Numbered from the stretch's first letter, positions 33,726-44,905 are shown. The stretch is 64,000 bases of DNA from Alteromonas sp. CI.11.F.A3 (GCF_032925565.1 NZ_CP136708.1:310001-374000); one strand, 5' to 3'. The notes: generated by a model from the sequence alone, not told the origin. A program made the numbers and translations.

Positions 33726-34577
33726 TCATTCGAGTTCATTTTTTAACGTAAAAGGCACCGACATGTACCTTCCTTCGTACTTCGCCTTATACACAGCGAA
33801 GTGCAAATGGGGCAGGGATGAAAACCCTGTATTGCCAGAATAACCAATGAGTTCTCCTGCTTTTACTTTTTGCTCTCGCGTCACTACCACGCCTTTATAT
33901 TTCAAATGATAATATTCGCTTGTGGTGCCATCGTCGTGCAGGATGGCAACAAAATTTGCATGCTTAGCAAACCGTTTGGAAGCGCCGCCTAATTGTCCAT
34001 CATCCTTTGTATCTATGACTATCCCATCACGAGCGGCGAATACGGGAGTGCCAACCGGCGCTGCAAAATCTAATGCATAGCGAGAAGCGCCAGTATGACT
34101 ATAGCCGCCCCCAAAACCTTGTACCACAGGGTAATTACCCGCAGGGCGAAGCGGTGGCAAATAGGTCACGTCATCATTGTGCACAGCATTCAGCACCCCT
34201 GAAGTCCAGCTTACTTTCATAGAGTGCCAAAATCGTCTTGGGCTTTTGATTACCCCCATCAATACAGGCGTATCGTCGTTTAAAAATACGCTGGATGTTG
34301 ACCTGGGCGCAAGCCCACTGGGTGATAAGTCAGACGTAAGCCCGCTGGCTGATAACGTAAGCACAAGAGGCAGCGGTACCTTTCGCTGGGCATAAACTTC
34401 ATAGTTGCCATTGGTGGGCGGCGAAATACTGATACAAAATCGATTGGCATCGTAGCAACCGGGCGCTTGGGTGGTCAGGTTTTGCTTCACGGTCTCTTGC
34501 GCCATCAGCGTTTTAGATGGCATGCATAAGGTAAGAGCGAACAAAAGCGTGAGTGAAAACTGAGGCATTTGGGACAT
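33726..34577 (-). CDS. M23 family metallopeptidase (LytM domain)
   Basis: An exported zinc endopeptidase-like protein of 283 residues with a signal peptide (about 1-26, ending MAQ). A beta-rich N-terminal domain precedes the LytM/M23 domain. That domain shows the first zinc ligands in GGYSHTGASRYALDFAAP (H and D), GTPVFAARDGIV, YYHLKYKG, and the HLHFAVYK motif with the active HxH. All zinc ligands appear present, so it is likely an active peptidoglycan cross-link hydrolase. It lies 49 bases downstream of dsbD on the same strand. Confidence 0.85.
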   Translation of the reverse strand: MSQMPQFSLTLLFALTLCMPSKTLMAQETVKQNLTTQAPGCYDANRFCISISPPTNGNYEVYAQRKVPLPLVLTLSASGLTSDLSPSGLAPRSTSSVFLNDDTPVLMGVIKSPRRFWHSMKVSWTSGVLNAVHNDDVTYLPPLRPAGNYPVVQGFGGGYSHTGASRYALDFAAPVGTPVFAARDGIVIDTKDDGQLGGASKRFAKHANFVAILHDDGTTSEYYHLKYKGVVVTREQKVKAGELIGYSGNTGFSSLPHLHFAVYKAKYEGRYMSVPFTLKNELE

Positions 34578-34626
34578 AACTCACCCTTGAATTACGGCGA
34601 AATGTAATCAATCACCAATCATAATG

Positions 34627-36471
34627 TTAAAACGTATTCTCAATATGTTCAGCAAAGGCTGGCGCTTTCATAAATCCGGTTACCCGAGACTGCGTTAGCT
34701 CATTCCCGCTTTCATCGAAAAATAAAATGGTCGGCAACCCAAGAATAGAAAATTCTTCCTGAAAGGCCGTGTTGTTGGCAGAGGTATCGGTTAAATCTAT
34801 CTGCATCCACACGGTATTATTAAGCGCATTAATAACATTAGGATCAGGGAAGGTATATTTTTCAAACTCTTTACAGGCCACACACCAATCGGCGTACAAG
34901 TCCACCATCACCGTTTTGCCTCGTGAATTAGCTTCCGCAACTTGCTGGCGTAAATCATCTAAATTCTCAACGACAATAAACGTAGGGTGAGCTAACTGGC
35001 TTTGCTGCGTGGCAGTGTCTTCAGGTGAAGTAAGGGTGTTATAGGCTAGCAGCGCACTGGCGAACAAACCTGCCGCGATAACTAACGTTCGCACGTATTT
35101 CAAAATGCCTTTTTTGCTCGCTTCATTGATCACAAAGTAATAGCCAAACGCCCCTAAACCTAGAGCTGCCCATAACAAATTAATGTAGTCGCTTGGCCAT
35201 CCTTTTGGCCACAAACGCTCAACGAAAACAATGGCGACTGACAACATCATAAATCCAAACGACACTTTAACCACGTTCATCCACTGGCCGGCTTTAGGGA
35301 GCAATTTAGAACCTGTGATCCCAAATATAATCAGCGGAACACCCATGCCAATACTCAACACATACAGAGAAATAAAACCAAGGGTTAAATCGCCGCTTTG
35401 GGCAATAAACAATAAAATGCCCGTAAGCGGGGCTGTGGTGCACGGTGAGGCAATGAGTCCCGACAGGGTACCCATAGCGAATACACCCGCCATGCTACCT
35501 GGGGTTTGATTGTTACTTAAATTAGTTAAGCGAGTTTGCCATTTAGCGGGAAGTTGAAGCTCGAAACGGCCAAACATAGCCAAGGCTAGCAACACAAAAA
35601 TACCAATAAAAATGCCCAGGATGGCGGGGTGCTGAAGCGCAGCCTGAAACTGCATTCCTGCCGACGCCACAATTAAGCCCAATACAGAATAGGTAATGGC
35701 CATACCTTGTACATAAATGAAAGTTAGCCAAAATGCGTTACTGGTTTTAGTCTGTTTACCTTGCCCAATCACAATACCCGACACTATGGGATACATAGGG
35801 AACACACAGGGTGTAAAGGCAAGGCCTATCCCTAAAGCAAAAAATAGCACCAATGTAAGCGTAAGGTTTTCTTTATTAATTAGCTTATCAGCTAAAGAGT
35901 ACTGAGATGCTTGCGAAGCGCTTTGTGAGCCTCGTGCTGGTGTGTCGCGGTTATCGTTATTGGTTAGCGCATCTACAATAGCCGTTAAGTACACCGTTTT
36001 AATCGTCGGGGCATAACAAAGTCCGGCATCGGCACAGCCCTGATAGCGTATTTTGACTATGCCATCATCAGTAGATTGGGTAATTGGAACGGTTAGCGTG
36101 ACTTCATCGTAAAATACTTCCGATTCACCAAAGTATTCATCTTCAATGATTACGCCTTTGGGGTAGCTAGGCCCACCAATAGTGGCTTGCTTAGCGACTA
36201 GCTTAAATTGTTTTTTATATAAGTAGTAACCGTCGGCGATGGTAAAAGTAAGGCTTAGGGTGTCGTCAGCTTGATTAAAATCGAAGGCAAAGGCTTGGTC
36301 TACCTTTAAAAACTCTTCCTGATCACTGAACACATCGTCAAATCTACCCAAGTTTTGATTAGAAGGTTGAGCCAGGGGTTGGGCATCAATTTGGGCATAA
36401 CTAGGCAACGCAAGTGACGCGACAAATAGGCAACATGCAACAAAAGAAAATAAACGGGTGATGTACTTCAT
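34627..36471 (-). CDS. dsbD: Thiol:disulfide interchange protein DsbD
   Basis: It carries electrons from cytoplasmic thioredoxin across the inner membrane to periplasmic DsbC/DsbG and cytochrome maturation. The 614 residues have a signal peptide (ends SYA), the N-terminal periplasmic domain with the reactive pair in YQGCADAGLCY, and eight membrane helices with the conserved cysteines in FTPCVFPMYP and ASPCTTAPLTG. The C-terminal thioredoxin-like domain has YADWCVACKEFE. All six redox cysteines are present. It lies near groES/fxsA as in other gammaproteobacteria. Confidence 0.96.
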   Translation of the reverse strand: MKYITRLFSFVACCLFVASLALPSYAQIDAQPLAQPSNQNLGRFDDVFSDQEEFLKVDQAFAFDFNQADDTLSLTFTIADGYYLYKKQFKLVAKQATIGGPSYPKGVIIEDEYFGESEVFYDEVTLTVPITQSTDDGIVKIRYQGCADAGLCYAPTIKTVYLTAIVDALTNNDNRDTPARGSQSASQASQYSLADKLINKENLTLTLVLFFALGIGLAFTPCVFPMYPIVSGIVIGQGKQTKTSNAFWLTFIYVQGMAITYSVLGLIVASAGMQFQAALQHPAILGIFIGIFVLLALAMFGRFELQLPAKWQTRLTNLSNNQTPGSMAGVFAMGTLSGLIASPCTTAPLTGILLFIAQSGDLTLGFISLYVLSIGMGVPLIIFGITGSKLLPKAGQWMNVVKVSFGFMMLSVAIVFVERLWPKGWPSDYINLLWAALGLGAFGYYFVINEASKKGILKYVRTLVIAAGLFASALLAYNTLTSPEDTATQQSQLAHPTFIVVENLDDLRQQVAEANSRGKTVMVDLYADWCVACKEFEKYTFPDPNVINALNNTVWMQIDLTDTSANNTAFQEEFSILGLPTILFFDESGNELTQSRVTGFMKAPAFAEHIENTF

Positions 36472-36673
36472 ATAACGACTTTCTTTATCCTAAAGCTATT
36501 GGCCTATAAAAAGTTAAGACCGAGATGTATACGCTATTCTTTCACAATCCCAGTTTAACACAGCTACCGTCGGTCGCTTGAGTTTGCTACTTAACCCAAA
36601 GCGTTGCACCTTCGCTTGTTATTATGGTCTTTACCCCAATACTATTCTATGACTAGATGAAAGAGGAAATGTT

Positions 36674-37225
36674 GTGCGGTTTTTATTTTTATTGTTTGCC
36701 ATATTACCCATAGTAGAAATTGCCCTGTTAGTTCAAGTGGGTGGCATAATTGGTGGCTGGAACACTATTGGTCTGGTGATACTAACGGCATTCATAGGTG
36801 CTTACTTTGTTAAGCGTGAAGGTATAGCAACATTACAAACCGCACAGGCAAAAATGCAGCGCAATGAACTGCCAGGCAAAGAAATGGTAGAAGGCCTAAT
36901 GCTGGTAGTTGCCGGTATTTTATTAGTTACCCCTGGCCTTATCACCGACGTTCTTGGTTTTATGTTTGCGTTGCCAGGCTCTCGCCACCTTATTGCATCA
37001 CAGCTAAGTAAGCACATGAAACTCCGTGTGGTTACTCAAGCGGGCGGATTTAATCAACAAGCTGGCGGGTTTAATCAGCAGGCTGGCGGCGCACAGTACA
37101 ATCCATTTGAAAACCCATTTAATCAGCAACAGTCTGGTCAATCAGGCAGTTCAGATAATGGCGATGTGATTGAAGGTGAATTCTCAGACAAAACACAAAA
37201 TGATGCAGATAAACGCCTTAAGTAA
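36674..37225 (+). CDS. fxsA: FxsA family membrane protein
   Basis: A 183-residue inner-membrane protein. The first ~110 residues match FxsA: RFLFLLFAILPIVEIALLVQ, GGWNTIGLVILTAFIGAYF, VKREGIATLQTAQAKM, LVTPGLITDVLGF. In E. coli FxsA overproduction relieves phage T7 exclusion by the F plasmid; its normal role is unclear. The start is GTG at 36674 with AGAGGAA upstream. The hydrophilic tail carries two and a half 7-residue QAGGFNQ repeats followed by N/Q/G-rich text, probably disordered. It precedes groES, as in many relatives. Confidence 0.9.
   Translation: MRFLFLLFAILPIVEIALLVQVGGIIGGWNTIGLVILTAFIGAYFVKREGIATLQTAQAKMQRNELPGKEMVEGLMLVVAGILLVTPGLITDVLGFMFALPGSRHLIASQLSKHMKLRVVTQAGGFNQQAGGFNQQAGGAQYNPFENPFNQQQSGQSGSSDNGDVIEGEFSDKTQNDADKRLK
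37037..37090 (+). repeat. 21-bp tandem repeat inside fxsA
   Basis: Two complete 21-base units (37037-37057, 37058-37078) and a 12-base partial third encode the QAGGFNQ repeats of the FxsA tail. In-frame length makes copy-number change harmless to the frame. Confidence 0.8.
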
Positions 37226-37298
37226 TGTGTGCTTTTGGCCTTAAGTGCAAGCTTTGAGCATTAAAATCAATTTTTTTACATTTTTTTGCTCAAAAACC

Positions 37299-37328
37299 CT
37301 TGAACTTGCATGGCTACTCCCCCATTTA
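37299..37328 (+). promoter_or_regulatory. Sigma-32 heat-shock promoter of groESL
   Basis: CTTGAA (37299-37304), a 14-base spacer and CCCCATTTA (about 37320-37328) match the RpoH consensus (CTTGAA, then CCCCATNT) almost perfectly. It lies ~115 bases before groES. No CIRCE element was seen, so control is by sigma-32. Confidence 0.9.
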
Positions 37329-37444
37329 TCCTCGCAGACACGATTTTAACTGCTCGGTAACGAGCAACCCAAGCATACGACATACAAATCATTGTGTGTC
37401 GACAATCATTAACTTGAATAGTGAAATTTTCAGGAGACTTGAAA

Positions 37445-37735
37445 ATGGCAATTCGTCCTTTACACGACCGCGTAATCCTTAAACGCGCAGAGCAAGAAAG
37501 CAAATCTGCAGGCGGTATCGTTCTGACTGGTTCAGCAGCAGAAAAATCTACACGTGGCGAGATCATCGCTGTAGGTAACGGCCGCATCCTAGAAAATGGC
37601 GATGTTAAAGCGCTAGACGTTAAAGTTGGCGACACCGTTATTTTTAGCGAAGGCTACGGCGTTAAAACTGAAAAGCTGGATGGTGAAGAAGTTCTGATCC
37701 TAAGCGAAAGCGACATTCTTGCGATTGTTGAGTAA
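37445..37735 (+). CDS. groES: Co-chaperonin GroES
   Basis: The lid of the GroEL folding chamber: 96 residues, normal length. [14 protein letters not shown] at the start, the mobile loop [15 protein letters not shown], and [17 protein letters not shown] at the end. The frame opens further upstream (a GTG at 37421), but ATG 37445 with CAGGAGA at good distance is the family start. It is followed by groEL after 40 bases in one operon driven by the sigma-32 promoter. Confidence 0.98.
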   Translation: MAIRPLHDRVILKRAEQESKSAGGIVLTGSAAEKSTRGEIIAVGNGRILENGDVKALDVKVGDTVIFSEGYGVKTEKLDGEEVLILSESDILAIVE

Positions 37736-37760
37736 TTACAACTAACGTTAAACGAATTAA

Positions 37761-39416
<1,656 letters not shown>

Positions 39417-39470
39417 GCCACCCAAGCTTAATTGCTTGAAGGGTGTTTGTTTAAGCACCTAGATATAAAA

Positions 39471-39495
39471 GAAACCCTCCGTACCGGAGGGTTTC
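39471..39495. terminator. Strong terminator after groEL
   Basis: GAAACCCTCCG, TAC, CGGAGGGTTTC: a perfect 11-bp stem followed by TTGTTT. Confidence 0.9.
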
Positions 39496-39546
39496 TTGTT
39501 TATACGTAAAATAAAACGCATTATTTACTTCCCTCCAGTAAAACAC

Positions 39547-39681
39547 TCACTTTATTAAAAACCCTACTACGTCTTTTTTTGCTGCCACTCTAAGTGTTAT
39601 TAGTATGGCGTTTACATCGTTGATGCAATTTGCGGTGCCAAGTAAGTGCCCCAGTACTTCGAACGTGCCATTTTTTAACAT
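39547..39681 (-). CDS. Possible 44-residue protein or gene remnant
   Basis: A minus-strand frame from ATG 39681 to TGA reads MLKNGTFEVLGHLLGTANC and continues to KKDVVGFLIK. Protein-like text extends upstream without a stop to about 39735 (YVTYADKDQYKLWKP) but without a start codon. This suggests either a short real gene starting at 39681 (weak TGGAAG ribosome binding site) or the 3' remnant of a longer lost gene. No family recognised. Confidence 0.3.
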   Translation of the reverse strand: MLKNGTFEVLGHLLGTANCINDVNAILITLRVAAKKDVVGFLIK

Positions 39682-39904
39682 GGGCTTCCAGAGCTTATAT
39701 TGGTCTTTGTCAGCATAGGTTACGTATCTAAAATCGCATAAAGTTTAACGTAAGAAATTTTAAAACTTACTGTGCGTTTGCTTAAAAACGATGATCTGCT
39801 ATACACTCAACAGTGTACTCAAAAAAAATCGTTCGCCGTTAGCGTACTTACATGGAAAAGTGACTTGCTTAGAAGCGAGTACATAAAAAAGAGCAATTTG
39901 AACA

Positions 39905-41845
39905 ATGGATGTGAAAAACAGTGGCATAAGGAAGGCGTTACCTGTTTTAACGTTTACGTTTTTCGTATTTGCGCTAATACTGGTTTGGTGCTTTTTTACG
40001 CTTAACCACAGTAATTTCTTTCATCAATTAAATGTTCGGCATTTCAAATATACGTCTGAATTAAGTGATCAAATTTCTGCGCCCGCAGAGCTTTTCTCAG
40101 AAGCACACCCTGTTAAATTAGATGATATTCGTCAAACCATTCTCAATATTCGTCGACAACCGTTAAATTGTTTGTCGATGATTGGCAATACCGAACGTTT
40201 TATCATGAAGATTATTGGTACCGAGTCGGTTATTGAAATATGTACTCGGGATGTTCAAAGTGCGAATAACTCATTGTCTGCATTGGCCAATTATGAGGCG
40301 GGTGATATTAGTCGCAAAACACTTCAAAGTCAGATAGTAAAATCACTTGAGGAGTTTAGAACAAACTCTTCTGATTTTGAGATTCCCGTCGAAAAAACCG
40401 TTAATTTTGTCGCCAACATTACCCTTTCTATTATTATTCTATCTTCAATAGTTGTATTGCTATTTGCCGTGTTTATTTCTCGTGCTGTGTCATCTGGATT
40501 AACCAGCAGAGAAGAGGCAATGAGAGCCTTAGCGGAAAGCGAGAAACGTAATAAACAAATGGCGCATACCGACGCCCTAACGGGGCTTCCCAATAGAAAC
40601 TTACTTGAACATACCATAGATAAAGCCATCAATATGTCAGAGCGAAATAGCTTGCCTTTCGCGGTTATGTTCATTGATTTGGATCGCTTTAAAGACATAA
40701 ATGATAGTCTCGGCCATGCGTTGGGAGATAAACTACTCGTCACTATGGCGCAGCGAATTTCGGATGCAATTCGCGCTACTGATGTAGTGGTGCGCTTCGG
40801 CGGTGATGAATTTGTGGCGGTAACGGACTGCTTCGAATCTATAGAAACCATTGATTTCATTGCCCATCGAATATTGGACGCAATCGGTAAACCAGTTAAG
40901 TTAGGTAATAATGATTCCTACATTACTGCGAGTATAGGCGTTGCCTGTTACCCTCAAAACGGTTCTAACTCTTCATTGCTGCTCAAACATGCTGACACCG
41001 CAATGTACCAAGCTAAAGATGCGGGCAAAAACCAATATCAAGCATTTGATAAATTATCGGCCATAAAACAAAACCGCAAACTGAAACTGGTTAATCAGCT
41101 TCATCATGCCATTGCCAATAATGAGTTCAGCTTGGTTTACCAACCCATCATTAGGCTTGCCGATGGGGTAACAGTTGGCAGTGAAGCACTATTAAGATGG
41201 ACGAATCCCGATAACGAAGCCATTGGACCTGACGAATTTATTCCTATTGCCGAGCACTCTGGGCAAATTATTGATATTGGGAATTGGGTTTTGCAACAAG
41301 CCTGTGAACAATGCAAAGCGTGGCACGATGCGGGTGCTACGCATCATGCAATGGCTATAAATGTGTCTTCACATCAGCTGAAAGATCAGCATTTCGCGCA
41401 AAGACTCGAAGATATTCTGGTGAACTTGTCTTTGCCTGCAGAGTGTATACATATTGAGGTAACCGAGAATATCGCCATTATGGAAGAGCAAGCCTGCGTA
41501 GCATCACTGTACAGGCTATCTGAGCTTGGTGTTCAGCTGTTACTCGATGATTTTGGTACAGGCTACTCGTGCTTAAGCTATCTTAAAAATTTACCTTTTG
41601 ATGTGTTAAAAATAGACAAGAGTTTCATGCCTGCGAATAACACGATTGCCACAACCATTATTGCAATGGGGCATGAGCTGGATATGGAAATTGTTGCCGA
41701 AGGTATTGAAACCGACGTGTGTTACACAATGCTGCAGAAGCTGAACTGCCAATATGGGCAGGGGTACTTTTTTCAAAAGCCAGTTCCTGCTAATGAGTTT
41801 GATATCTTCAAGCAATATAAAAGCACGTTTGCTAAACCTGTTTAA
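39905..41845 (+). CDS. Membrane-anchored GGDEF/EAL c-di-GMP protein
   Basis: A 646-residue signalling protein. One membrane helix near 13-32 and another near 170-192 enclose a ~140-residue periplasmic sensor with two cysteines (NCLSMIG, EICTRD). Then come a GGDEF domain with an intact RFGGDEF site (residues 299-303) and an EAL domain with SEALLRW (E427), INVSSHQL, DDFGTGYS, KIDKSFM and AEGIET. Both catalytic signatures look complete, so it could make and break cyclic-di-GMP; which activity dominates cannot be told. DALTGLPNRNLLE marks the start of GGDEF. Monocistronic. Confidence 0.92.
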   Translation: MDVKNSGIRKALPVLTFTFFVFALILVWCFFTLNHSNFFHQLNVRHFKYTSELSDQISAPAELFSEAHPVKLDDIRQTILNIRRQPLNCLSMIGNTERFIMKIIGTESVIEICTRDVQSANNSLSALANYEAGDISRKTLQSQIVKSLEEFRTNSSDFEIPVEKTVNFVANITLSIIILSSIVVLLFAVFISRAVSSGLTSREEAMRALAESEKRNKQMAHTDALTGLPNRNLLEHTIDKAINMSERNSLPFAVMFIDLDRFKDINDSLGHALGDKLLVTMAQRISDAIRATDVVVRFGGDEFVAVTDCFESIETIDFIAHRILDAIGKPVKLGNNDSYITASIGVACYPQNGSNSSLLLKHADTAMYQAKDAGKNQYQAFDKLSAIKQNRKLKLVNQLHHAIANNEFSLVYQPIIRLADGVTVGSEALLRWTNPDNEAIGPDEFIPIAEHSGQIIDIGNWVLQQACEQCKAWHDAGATHHAMAINVSSHQLKDQHFAQRLEDILVNLSLPAECIHIEVTENIAIMEEQACVASLYRLSELGVQLLLDDFGTGYSCLSYLKNLPFDVLKIDKSFMPANNTIATTIIAMGHELDMEIVAEGIETDVCYTMLQKLNCQYGQGYFFQKPVPANEFDIFKQYKSTFAKPV

Positions 41846-41953
41846 CAGCCGCAAACTGCATGCGCTCTTAGTTAGTTGACTTAATTTACTGATATTAAGC
41901 CAAACACTTATTATGTAAACATGCACGCAATAAAAAGGTGGGTTGATGTGAAA

Positions 41954-42646
41954 TTAATCCACCAAATCTAATGTCATTACAATACGAGGTTGGCTGCTTG
42001 ATACCGGCGGTGAACGATGCACTATTCCGGCGTTCTCATTACCGTGCCACAACTCTCCTTTTAAAATAGCCACATCCCCTGTACCTAAAGTTTGGATATC
42101 TTGTGCTGTGCGATACAAACCCGAATTGTCATCGGTTAACGTACCGCTTTTATGGCCAAGCATTTCTCGGTCGGTGTTATTGTGTTCTAACCACTGACTG
42201 CCAGGCCCAACAAAGGTAGTCACTAACCGGCAAGGTACTCTATCAACATGAAAACGTGGGCACATGGCTTTGTCTAACGTTGATAATCTAAAACCAACGG
42301 TTTTAGCCTCAAACAGGCAGATAAACATGTCGACGAGTTCTGCTATATAGGCATGTAATTGAGGCGCAAAAGGTTGGTCATCAGCTAAGGTGCGAATATA
42401 GGCCTCGGCTGAATCTGAACTTAACTGCCTTGCGGCAGTGAGCTTGCCGCCATTTTTTACAAAGGCAGTTAATGAGGCTACAAAGTTCTCGTCTAAGTGT
42501 CGCTGCCAAATCGCAATATTACACTCATCGTTATAGATATCGGTAAGCACAATAGGCTCTACTGATGTACTCGATTTTTTAATGCGCGTATCAGCATTTG
42601 CAGGGGCGGTTTCAGCTAAAGGGCTAGCCGCTAGCGTCTGTGTCAT
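41954..42646 (-). CDS. DUF1826 domain protein, zinc-operon partner
   Basis: A 230-residue protein of the DUF1826 family. Conserved histidines and acids are spread over the C-terminal half: CPRFHVDRVPCRLV, FVGPGSQWLEHNNTDR, and LKGELWHGNENAGIVHRSPP, a layout suggestive of a cupin or 2OG-oxygenase-like metal site. The start is the ATG at 42646 that shares one base with the TAA of the upstream GTPase gene (TAATG), so the two are translationally coupled. The pairing with a COG0523 GTPase is a recurrent one. Its biochemical role is unknown; a zinc-related role is inferred from the operon and its Zur box. Confidence 0.82.
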   Translation of the reverse strand: MTQTLAASPLAETAPANADTRIKKSSTSVEPIVLTDIYNDECNIAIWQRHLDENFVASLTAFVKNGGKLTAARQLSSDSAEAYIRTLADDQPFAPQLHAYIAELVDMFICLFEAKTVGFRLSTLDKAMCPRFHVDRVPCRLVTTFVGPGSQWLEHNNTDREMLGHKSGTLTDDNSGLYRTAQDIQTLGTGDVAILKGELWHGNENAGIVHRSPPVSSSQPRIVMTLDLVD

Positions 42647-43848
42647 TACAATCCCTCCCAACGCGGAAATGGGTCGGGCAGGGTACGCCAATAATCTACC
42701 CCCTTTATAAGGGCATCATCATCTAATAAGCACGTGTCGAGGGTTTTGGTGATTGTCGCCTCATCTAAGTTTTGCCCAATAAACACCAACTCTTGACGCA
42801 TATCGCCAAAAGGTTCCATCCATTGTTTTTCAATCGAGGCTAGGTACTCTTCATCTTCAGGCCACTCAGACTCAGGAAGCGCCTTCCAAAACATACCACC
42901 GTAGCCGTAATGGGCAATACCACCAGCTTGGCTCCATTGACCTGCGCATTCAGGGCGCGAGGCTAACCAAAAGTAGCCTTTAGAGCGTAATAATTTTCCG
43001 TAATTTTCGGTGGTATGTAAAAAGTTATAGAATTTTTGCGGGTGGAAAGGACGGCGTGCATGATAGCTAAAGCTGCTAATGCCATACTCTTCGGTTTCTG
43101 GTGTGTGTTCACCGCGCATTTCCTTAAGCCAGCCTGGAGCAAGCTGGGCTTTTTCAAAATTGAATAGTTGTGTGCCTAACACCTCATCAATATCGATGTT
43201 GCCTTTATTGATAGGAATTATCTTGGCGCTTGTATTCAGGCTTTTCAAAATGGCGGTTAAATTTGCCACATGAGTTTCATCAACCAAATCTGTTTTGCTA
43301 ACAAGGATAACGTCGGCAAACTCTACTTGGTCAACAAGCAAATCAGCTACACTACGCTCGTCTTCTTCGCCAAGAGACTCACCGGTTTCTTGTAAATATT
43401 TGGCTTCTTCGTAGTCTTTACTGAAGTTAACGGCATCAACCACGGTGACCATGGTATCTAGTCGCGCAATATCTGATAACGACACGCCGTCTTCATCGGC
43501 AAAGGTGAAAGTTTCTGCCACGGGAAGCGGCTCTGATATACCTGTGGACTCAATAAGCAAATAGTCAAAGCTGCCTGTTGCCGCTAACCGATTTACCTCA
43601 AGAAGTAAGTCTTCGCGCAAAGTACAACAAATGCAGCCGTTACTCATTTCAACCAGCTTTTCTTCACTGTGGTTCAGGGAAACATCGTTTTTAACGATAG
43701 ACGCATCTATGTTCACTTCACTCATATCATTAACAATAACCGCAACACGTTTGCCTTCGCGATTATTAAGAATGTGACTGAGAACCGTCGTTTTGCCTGC
43801 ACCTAAAAAGCCAGACAACACAGTAACGGGAAGTTTTGCGTTGTTCAT
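42646..43848 (-). CDS. COG0523 GTPase, ZigA/YciC-type zinc metallochaperone
   Basis: A 400-residue G3E-family GTPase. The P-loop is [10 protein letters not shown] (residues 12-21), the metal-binding CxCC motif is [11 protein letters not shown] (C73, C75, C76), ESTGISEP is Walker B-like, and VSKTDLVD is the base-recognition motif. The C-terminal CobW domain contains [15 protein letters not shown] and the terminal [10 protein letters not shown]. The group includes ZigA and YciC, which insert or move zinc under zinc shortage. A near-perfect Zur box lies 32 bases before the ATG, which strongly supports a zinc role over cobalamin or nitrile hydratase. It precedes the DUF1826 gene. Confidence 0.92.
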   Translation of the reverse strand: MNNAKLPVTVLSGFLGAGKTTVLSHILNNREGKRVAVIVNDMSEVNIDASIVKNDVSLNHSEEKLVEMSNGCICCTLREDLLLEVNRLAATGSFDYLLIESTGISEPLPVAETFTFADEDGVSLSDIARLDTMVTVVDAVNFSKDYEEAKYLQETGESLGEEDERSVADLLVDQVEFADVILVSKTDLVDETHVANLTAILKSLNTSAKIIPINKGNIDIDEVLGTQLFNFEKAQLAPGWLKEMRGEHTPETEEYGISSFSYHARRPFHPQKFYNFLHTTENYGKLLRSKGYFWLASRPECAGQWSQAGGIAHYGYGGMFWKALPESEWPEDEEYLASIEKQWMEPFGDMRQELVFIGQNLDEATITKTLDTCLLDDDALIKGVDYWRTLPDPFPRWEGL

Positions 43849-43880
43849 TATAATTCACCCACAATGATTAAGGTTTATAT

Positions 43881-43895
43881 TGTTACAATATAACA
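43881..43895. promoter_or_regulatory. Zur box
   Basis: TGTTACAATATAACA matches the gammaproteobacterial Zur core TGTTATANTATAACA at all specified positions but one. It lies 32 bases upstream of the COG0523 GTPase start on the minus strand. Repression by zinc-loaded Zur is expected. Confidence 0.85.
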
Positions 43896-44000
43896 TATCA
43901 TAAGTGCGCGGTTTGAGAATAGTGAATTTGTGCTCTGATTAATAAAAGGTGCTGCACGACGAGGGAACAAAAGACATAGATAAGCGCAAAAACAACGTGC

Positions 44001-44324
44001 CTATTTATTACGACACAAACCGGCGTACTTCATCCAATTTGGACAGGTGTTGGCATCGTCGCAGCGCCATCTAACGCCACTTAAATCATATTTATCTTTT
44101 AAAAGATAAGGCTTAGATTCTAGGTTGATGATCTCGATATACTGGTAGTTTTCCCAGCGAATGAAGCAGGCATGTGAACCTGGGTTCACGGGGCGTATTC
44201 TTATTTCAATGCCGTTAGGATTGGAGCGTGTGATTAAGCAGCTTGTCGCGCCGCACTTGTCAGCTTGCACAATTAAAGGCGCAAAAATCAATGCGAAAAA
44301 TAATAGGAAAACAATTAGGCGCAT
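44001..44324 (-). CDS. Small secreted cysteine-rich protein
   Basis: A 107-residue protein with a signal peptide (1-21, ending VQA). The mature part has six cysteines (KCGATSC, HACF, WRCDD, NTCPNW, GLCRNK), an even number that suggests three disulfides and a compact extracytoplasmic fold. Text such as EIRIRPVNPGSHACFIRWENYQYIEI indicates beta strands. No family recognised. The gene lies ~105 bases from the Zur box and is transcribed away from it, in the same direction as the GTPase gene but upstream, so it is not part of that operon. Confidence 0.65.
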   Translation of the reverse strand: MRLIVFLLFFALIFAPLIVQADKCGATSCLITRSNPNGIEIRIRPVNPGSHACFIRWENYQYIEIINLESKPYLLKDKYDLSGVRWRCDDANTCPNWMKYAGLCRNK

Positions 44325-44557
44325 ATACGCGTAAATCGCAATACTATTTGCTGGCCCACAATGCCTCTCCTGCCTTACGTAAGTAATACCTTAAATACAA
44401 TTCTAGCGTGGTATTGGCAGTTTGCTTGCCCAATAAGGTTACATGGCAGTGTGAAGCGTTATTATTAATCTATTGGGGTATCTTTTAAGCCCGTGCAAAC
44501 GCAAGGTAGTGAATGGGGTATACTTGCGCCGTATAACATTAATTAATAGGTATCTTG

Positions 44558-44836
44558 ATGGCATCTGCATCCGCGTTACACATTCTAGTTAAAACTGAAA
44601 AAGAAGCTTTTGCAATATTAGAGCAGCTTAAAAAAGGGAAAGATTTTAGTACCTTAGCAAAGCGTCACTCAACTTGTCCTTCGGGGAAGAAAGGCGGCGA
44701 TTTAGGTGAATTCCGTCGCGGCCAAATGGTAAAAGCGTTTGACGATGTGGTGTTTAAAAAAGAAGTGTTAAAAGTACACGGGCCAGTTAAAACCCGCTTT
44801 GGTTATCACTTAATAAAAACCCTATATCGAAACTAG
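44558..44836 (+). CDS. ppiC: Parvulin-type peptidyl-prolyl isomerase
   Basis: A 92-residue stand-alone rotamase domain of the PpiC family, with no signal peptide, so cytoplasmic. [20 protein letters not shown] starts the domain; [40 protein letters not shown] and [13 protein letters not shown] complete it, including the conserved histidines at both ends. An in-frame TTG at 44555 directly precedes the ATG at 44558; the ATG is preferred and matches PpiC of E. coli (93 residues). Monocistronic. Confidence 0.93.
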   Translation: MASASALHILVKTEKEAFAILEQLKKGKDFSTLAKRHSTCPSGKKGGDLGEFRRGQMVKAFDDVVFKKEVLKVHGPVKTRFGYHLIKTLYRN

Positions 44837-44905
44837 GTTTATAGTAATCAAAAGCATCTAGTAATCAGGAGCATCGCAACTAAATCGAACTACCCACACC
44901 CTACG

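Larger units (their letters stand above)
39417..39904. other. Gene-poor gap downstream of groEL
   Basis: The ~490 bases between groEL and the GGDEF/EAL gene hold the groEL terminator and one uncertain minus-strand ORF (39547-39681). A 77-codon plus-strand frame at 39772-40005 overlaps the next gene and is not convincing. Confidence 0.6.

Noticed and set aside
39772..40005. 77-codon plus-strand frame before the GGDEF/EAL gene
   Set aside because: It overlaps the coding start of the larger gene in another frame and has unlikely composition.
40330..40860. 176-codon minus-strand frame opposite the GGDEF domain
   Set aside because: Antisense shadow; the GGDEF and EAL motifs prove the plus frame.
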